Part shown: positions 7,647-10,676 of the stretch, piece by piece
How positions within the stretch are numbered: the first letter of the stretch is position 1
Layout of the letters: each line of letters begins with the position of its first letter
Assembly: GCA_934249265.1 (NCBI GenBank)
Contig: CAKQKQ010000064.1
Span: 1-10,676, forward strand
DNA length: 10,676 nt
Direction: 5' to 3'
Source: an uncultured Clostridia bacterium
GTDB lineage: Bacteria > Bacillota > Clostridia > Christensenellales > Borkfalkiaceae
Position numbers and translations under genes: made by a program
Notes under the pieces: model-generated
Databases searched by the model: none
What the model saw: only the letters and a program-made list of their open reading frames with translations
Told to the model about the DNA's origin: nothing

Positions 7647-8207
7647 TATCTCTTTAAAAACATAGGTTACTTTTTCGCACTCGAAATAACAAAAGATAAA
7701 AAAATGTGCAAAATTTGACCCTTTTTTCTTGAAAATATCATTTTTTAATGCCAAATTTTACCTACGCGACGGCTTGAAAGGCTTTTTACAGTCTTTACTT
7801 TTTCACACTGCAAGGCTAAATTTTCGTTGCTTTTTAATACACAAACAGCCGTTTTTTTAAGATAATTCCTTTAAAAATCATGGGATACTACACCCGTAAA
7901 CACCCTCGCGAATTTCGCCGCGATTTTGCCGCTTATCTTTACTTTTTATAAAAATCGGCTTAGGTCGAAAAAATTTCTTTAATTCGGGGGTTTAAAAAAA
8001 TTTTTTGCGTTTTTAAAAAGCAACTTATTTTGCCGCAGTATTTCCACGTTGTTTAAACGATTTTGTTTTTTATAAAAACAATTTGTTTTCGGGGCGGTTT
8101 TTAAGTGCCGATATTAAAGGTTTTTTAAAAGCGTTTTTAAGGCGATTTTAAGGCGAGTTTTAAATTTGCAAGGGCTGTTTTAAGCGAAAAAATATGTTTT
8201 TTTGCCA
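7647..8207. other. Long AT-rich divergent intergenic region
   Basis: Between the two divergent promoters are about 560 bases with no credible gene on either strand. The region is full of A and T runs. Visible structure includes the palindrome at 7673-7686, a GTTTAAAC at 8050-8057, an AT stem-loop (TTGTTTTT/AAAAACAA) at 8063-8081, and a tandem 11-mer at 8135-8156. The length is unusual for a simple divergent promoter pair and leaves room for several regulator sites. I cannot identify a riboswitch or small RNA here. Confidence 0.6.
8135..8156. repeat. Tandem 11-bp direct repeat upstream of the regulator promoter
   Basis: TTTTAAGGCGA occurs twice back to back at 8135-8145 and 8146-8156, followed by a partial third unit (GTTTTAA). 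It ends about 50 bases before the -35 of the AraC-family gene. AraC-family proteins often bind direct-repeat half-sites, so this may be an autoregulatory site, though an 11-bp period is only one helical turn. Confidence 0.55.
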
Positions 8208-8236
8208 TTGACAAATGAAAATTTTTGTAGTATATT
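8208..8236 (+). promoter_or_regulatory. Sigma-A type promoter of the AraC-family regulator
   Basis: A perfect TTGACA (8208-8213), a 17-base spacer and TATATT (8231-8236) form a near-consensus promoter. Transcription would start near 8243, about 24 bases before the ATG. Confidence 0.8.
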
Positions 8237-8255
8237 ACATTCAAACAAGGCAAAA

Positions 8256-8262
8256 AGGAGGT
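8256..8262 (+). promoter_or_regulatory. Full-consensus ribosome binding site of the AraC-family regulator
   Basis: AGGAGGT lies 4 bases before the ATG at 8267. It is fully complementary to the 16S rRNA 3' end, although the spacing is short. It confirms the start. Confidence 0.85.
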
Positions 8263-8266
8263 CGTT

Positions 8267-9241
8267 ATGGAATTTACCCGAATAGGCAATTATCTAAATG
8301 CGGACAAGAAAAACAACCAATTTACCATTTACCCCGTATCTTACTATAAAGACGCTTTCGACGCAAAATTCGCAATGGATTTGCACTCTCACCCGTATAT
8401 AGAAATAATGTTTTGCAAGACGGGCAAATTTACCGTGTCTATCCCCGTAAATAACAACAAGCAAGACCCCGTTTATAAAAAAATACCCATTATGGCAAAC
8501 CAATTTATTCTTTTAGACTCGGGCGTGGTGCACGGGATAGTTTGCGACGACGCAACCGTGATTTACAACGTTGAATGGCTGATTTGCCCGTCAAGGGAAA
8601 GCGATTCTTTGGTGAAAATCAACGCGTGCGAATTTTTCGACCAAATGAACGGTTTAAGGGCTTTTGCCAAGTCTCAAACGCCATACGCCACCTCTTCCGA
8701 CACCGAAAATCTCGATTATTATTTATCGAGATATATCGACGTTTTGCACGATAACGACAACGATTTAATCACAAAACAATGCAAATCTGCCGCGGGGCTT
8801 ATACAAGTTTTAACCGAAATAAACGCTTGCCTAATAAATTCTAAACCCGAGTGTGTGGTTTATATTAAAAAAGCCAAAGAATATATTTCGGCTAACTTCG
8901 CAAAGCACATTACCGTGGACGAAATTGCCGAGTACGCGGGTACGCACAAGGTGTATTTACAGCGGCTGTATAAAGACGCTTACGGCACTTCTATAATGAA
9001 ATCGATAAACAAAATCCGCATAGATAAATGCAAAAAAATGCTCATCGACACCACCCTTACCCTCGACGACATTTGCGAACACGTGGGATACTCTAACCGC
9101 CACCAACTCATTTACGAATTTAAAGCGGTGACCGGCACTACACCTACCGACTACAGAAATATGTATCTCAACCGAATTTACCGCAAAAATAACACCATAA
9201 ACTATCAATCGGTAGACATAAACGGAAGACCTATCACTTGA
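8267..9241 (+). CDS. AraC-family transcriptional regulator with N-terminal cupin sensor
   Basis: This 324-residue cytoplasmic protein probably senses a sugar or oligosaccharide and controls the divergent glycan genes. The N-terminal half carries a cupin (AraC_binding) fold at about 35-105, seen in the DLHSHPYIEIMFCKTGKF start and the later ILLDSGVVHG turn, a hallmark of sugar-responsive members. A helical linker follows (about 145-195). The C-terminal DNA-binding domain (about 196-302) holds two helix-turn-helix motifs: VDEIAEYAGTHKVYLQRLYK near 217-236, and LDDICEHVGYSNRHQLIYEF near 266-285, the latter followed by the family signature residues TGTTPTDYR. A tail of about 20 residues beyond the domain is not typical and has no recognisable motif. 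The gene has its own near-consensus promoter and ribosome binding site and ends in TGA. Regulation of the neighbouring block is inferred from divergent layout only; autoregulation is possible. Confidence 0.94.
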   Translation: MEFTRIGNYLNADKKNNQFTIYPVSYYKDAFDAKFAMDLHSHPYIEIMFCKTGKFTVSIPVNNNKQDPVYKKIPIMANQFILLDSGVVHGIVCDDATVIYNVEWLICPSRESDSLVKINACEFFDQMNGLRAFAKSQTPYATSSDTENLDYYLSRYIDVLHDNDNDLITKQCKSAAGLIQVLTEINACLINSKPECVVYIKKAKEYISANFAKHITVDEIAEYAGTHKVYLQRLYKDAYGTSIMKSINKIRIDKCKKMLIDTTLTLDDICEHVGYSNRHQLIYEFKAVTGTTPTDYRNMYLNRIYRKNNTINYQSVDINGRPIT

Positions 9242-9368
9242 TTTTTTTGTCATTGGGTTTTGTTGAATTTTTGTAAGCGACGGTTTCGTTACCTTTGAAT
9301 GGCGTGACCGATTTTGGTTGATTTGGGGTTGCTGTTTATGTAATAGCAACTTACCGCAACTCTTTCTA

Positions 9369-9465
9369 CCGTCGTATTTTTAAAATATGTTATATCTTCA
9401 CATATTTTTATTTATCTAAATTTTACAAACGTTTTATTTTGAAATGCAATTTTAAAATACGACGG
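9369..9465. repeat. 97-base segment framed by near-perfect inverted repeats
   Basis: CCGTCGTATTTTTAAAAT at 9369-9386 is matched by the inverse of ATTTTAAAATACGACGG at 9449-9465, with a single extra T in the left arm. The interior is AT-rich and has no open frame. The shape is that of a miniature inverted-repeat element or a long-range RNA stem, but no clear target-site duplication flanks it. Confidence 0.6.
9382..9408. repeat. AT hairpin, copy 1 (AAAATATGT, 9-base loop, ACATATTTT)
   Basis: AAAATATGT at 9382-9390 and ACATATTTT at 9400-9408 enclose a 9-base loop. The same arms with the same loop length recur at 9563-9591. Confidence 0.65.
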
Positions 9466-9562
9466 CTGAAAACATAGCCGCAAAAACGAATTTTAAGCAA
9501 ACCGATTAAAATTTTTAGTTTTTTGTCGAAATTTAATAATATCAAATTTAATTCGAAATTTT

Positions 9563-9591
9563 AAAAATATGTTGATTTGCCACATATTTTT
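9563..9591. repeat. AT hairpin, copy 2 (AAAAATATGT, 9-base loop, ACATATTTTT)
   Basis: AAAAATATGT at 9563-9572 and ACATATTTTT at 9582-9591 enclose a 9-base loop whose sequence differs from copy 1. Conserved arms with an unrelated loop suggest that either the structure or a protein-binding palindrome is what matters. Confidence 0.65.
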
Positions 9592-9631
9592 GCATTTTTA
9601 AACTTAACAAAATAATTTGTTTTAAACATGA

Positions 9632-9668
9632 AAACCGCCGAGCGCAACTGTATTGCGCTCGGCGGTTT
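9632..9668. terminator. Strong, probably bidirectional intrinsic terminator
   Basis: A perfect 16-bp stem (AAACCGCCGAGCGCAA at 9632-9647 with its complement at 9653-9668) encloses a 5-base loop, CTGTA. On the plus strand it is followed by a T-rich stretch (GATTTTATCTTTTT); on the minus strand the stem runs into TTTTCATGTTT. It lies 28 bases beyond the stop of the minus-strand glycosidase-like gene and can also stop transcription from the convergent regulator gene. Confidence 0.9.
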
Positions 9669-9670
9669 GA

Positions 9671-9718
9671 TTTTATCTTTTTACTTTTATTCAATTTTAT
9701 CTTTTTACTTCTATATTA
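9671..9718. repeat. Tandem 24-bp repeat across the 3' end of the glycosidase-like gene
   Basis: TTTTATCTTTTTACTT occurs at 9671-9686 and again at 9695-9710, a period of 24 bases, with weaker similarity in the rest of the unit. The second copy contains the stop codon (9697-9699) and last codons (V-K-R-stop) of the minus-strand gene. The first copy repeats the same V-K-R-stop reading in frame just beyond it. Confidence 0.75.
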
Positions 9719-10676
9719 ATTGTTTTTCCGTTTAAACAAACACTGTTTAATTTTATTTCTTGCACTTCGTTAGGCAGTATTGCGTTCGCCCTTATGCCGT
9801 CGTCATAACAGTCTATATTCATTAATCCGTCGGTAATTATTCGGCAAAATAACGCGCTTTCCGCACTTAAATGTCTCATGCCGTTTTCGGGATACGCCTC
9901 TATTGCGTAAGGCACTCTTTCGCCGAGCAAGCGGTTTTCGCTGAACTCGACGAGCCTTTTCCAACCTTCTTCAACTTCGCCCGCTCTAAACAGCGACGAA
10001 ATAAAGTAAAGCGTGCTTCTGTCCCACGTTATTTTTTCGCCCTCGGTAGACGATAAACCGCCGTTTAGCCACAATTTGTCGGTTATCGCCTTGATTACGC
10101 CGTCTTTGCGGTTTAAAATTTTCATATACACGGGTAAACAAATCCACGCCCTTATATCTTCGCACCCATCGTGATAGCGATACGCCTCGTAGCCTTTTAC
10201 GTTATGCCCGAAATGGCTTTCTATGCCGCTTTTTATTTTTTTCGCAAGGTCGAAATATTGTTTACTGCCCTCTAAATCGCCCTTTTGTTTTAGCAAATAA
10301 GCATAATTTACATACCCGCCGTACGCAAGCGAAGAAGTTGCCAAATTCACGCCCGACGATATTCTGTTTTCCAACTCGTCGGTATTCGATATCACCACGC
10401 CGTCGGGGCGCATTTGCCTTTTTATATACTCTGCGCACCAAGCGAGCATTTTGTATTCTTTTTCGGTCGGTTTATTGCCCGACATTAAAAAATATCTACC
10501 GCTGCCGTACAAATACATTGCCGCGTCGCCCCTATCGCCGACGCCGTTCCAATAATCGTTGCCCTCGCTGATTATGCTGCTGGGTATGGGATAATAATCG
10601 TCGTTCATAAACGGCTCGTACCACGCCATCGCCGTGCGCGCCGCCTCGTTTAAAGTCTCGTCGCCCGTAAAGGCAA
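9697..10676 (-). CDS. Six-hairpin (alpha/alpha barrel) glycosidase-like protein, N-terminus outside the window
   Basis: The visible part is 325 residues and the frame stays open to the window edge, so the Met at 10629 is probably internal. Repeated long helices separated by short loops rich in aromatic and acidic residues suggest an (alpha/alpha)6 barrel, as in GH15, GH63, GH65, GH78 and GH94-type enzymes. Notable segments are the loop EGNDYWNGVGDRGDAAMYLYG, WDRSTLYFISSLFRAG and the late RHLSAESALFCRIITDG helix. The last 40 residues look like a short beta cap (ILPNEVQEIKLNSVCLNGK). I cannot assign a family or name the catalytic acid, though Asp and Glu residues in the first and last of these segments are candidates. 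No membrane tail is present at the C-terminus, unlike the two secreted proteins here, so it may act in the cytoplasm on imported oligosaccharides. It is transcribed toward the terminator at 9632-9668 and belongs to a unit continuing to the right. Confidence 0.75.
   Translation of the reverse strand, partial: AFTGDETLNEAARTAMAWYEPFMNDDYYPIPSSIISEGNDYWNGVGDRGDAAMYLYGSGRYFLMSGNKPTEKEYKMLAWCAEYIKRQMRPDGVVISNTDELENRISSGVNLATSSLAYGGYVNYAYLLKQKGDLEGSKQYFDLAKKIKSGIESHFGHNVKGYEAYRYHDGCEDIRAWICLPVYMKILNRKDGVIKAITDKLWLNGGLSSTEGEKITWDRSTLYFISSLFRAGEVEEGWKRLVEFSENRLLGERVPYAIEAYPENGMRHLSAESALFCRIITDGLMNIDCYDDGIRANAILPNEVQEIKLNSVCLNGKTINIEVKR

Larger units (their letters stand above)
9242..9631. other. AT-rich convergent spacer with nested inverted repeats
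   Basis: About 390 bases between the regulator's stop and the terminator hold no credible gene. The stretch contains a 17-bp imperfect inverted repeat framing 97 bases (9369-9465), two similar AT hairpins, a 5-bp stem CGGCT/AGCCG (9463-9480), and TCGAAATTT twice (9526-9534, 9553-9561). I see no transposase remnant. Confidence 0.6.

Noticed and set aside
7581..7754. In-frame 58-residue N-terminal extension of the LamG protein
   Set aside because: It overlaps a near-consensus promoter, lacks a ribosome binding site, and would place the signal peptide inside the protein; AGGAGG before the ATG at 7580 is decisive.
8050..8081. GTTTAAAC palindrome and adjacent AT stem-loop as an operator
   Set aside because: Short AT palindromes are expected by chance in such AT-rich DNA; kept only as a description of the region.
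8957..9349. Minus-strand open frame overlapping the end of the AraC-family gene
   Set aside because: Most of it is antisense to the conserved helix-turn-helix region and the translation resembles no known fold.

Overview
The window looks like chromosomal DNA from a Gram-positive, low-to-mid GC Firmicute of the Clostridia type. Supporting signs are strong AGGAGG-type ribosome binding sites, near-consensus sigma-A promoters, LplB/YtcP-type sugar permeases, an AraC-family regulator with an N-terminal cupin, and secreted proteins with LamG, InlB-type and Ser/Asp linker regions. TGA and TAA both end genes, so the code is the standard bacterial one. An uncultured gut-type clostridium is plausible, but taxonomy cannot be fixed from this sequence alone. 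No ribosomal RNA, tRNA, CRISPR array, transposase or phage gene was seen.

Layout. On the minus strand, read right to left, lies a four-gene block: a secreted protein with three LamG domains (7580 to 4209), a secreted SGNH-type sialate O-acetylesterase-like enzyme (4078 to 2096), and two ABC sugar permeases (1984 to 1010 and 1005 to 100). All four could be transcribed from one promoter at 7619-7646. A long AT-rich intergenic region (7581-8266) separates this block from a divergent AraC-family regulator (8267-9241, plus strand), which has its own promoter. A convergent AT-rich spacer (9242-9696) holds several inverted repeats and a strong, probably bidirectional terminator (9632-9668). The window ends inside a minus-strand gene for a six-hairpin glycosidase-like protein whose N-terminus is cut off.

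Working together (inference): this is a Gram-positive glycan utilisation locus. The LamG protein would bind an acetylated polysaccharide at the cell surface, the esterase would deacetylate it, and the permease pair would import oligosaccharides with a solute-binding protein and ATPase not encoded here. The glycosidase-like protein would degrade products, and the AraC regulator would sense an imported sugar and control the divergent block. The substrate is not readable from the sequence.

The most interesting signal is a matching C-terminal tail on the two neighbouring secreted proteins: an acidic/Ser/Thr linker, a V-K-P-x-K motif with a nearby Cys-Lys, a hydrophobic stretch and a basic end. 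It has no LPXTG. It resembles the Cys-containing CTERM sorting signals known in other phyla and may mark an alternative surface-anchoring route.
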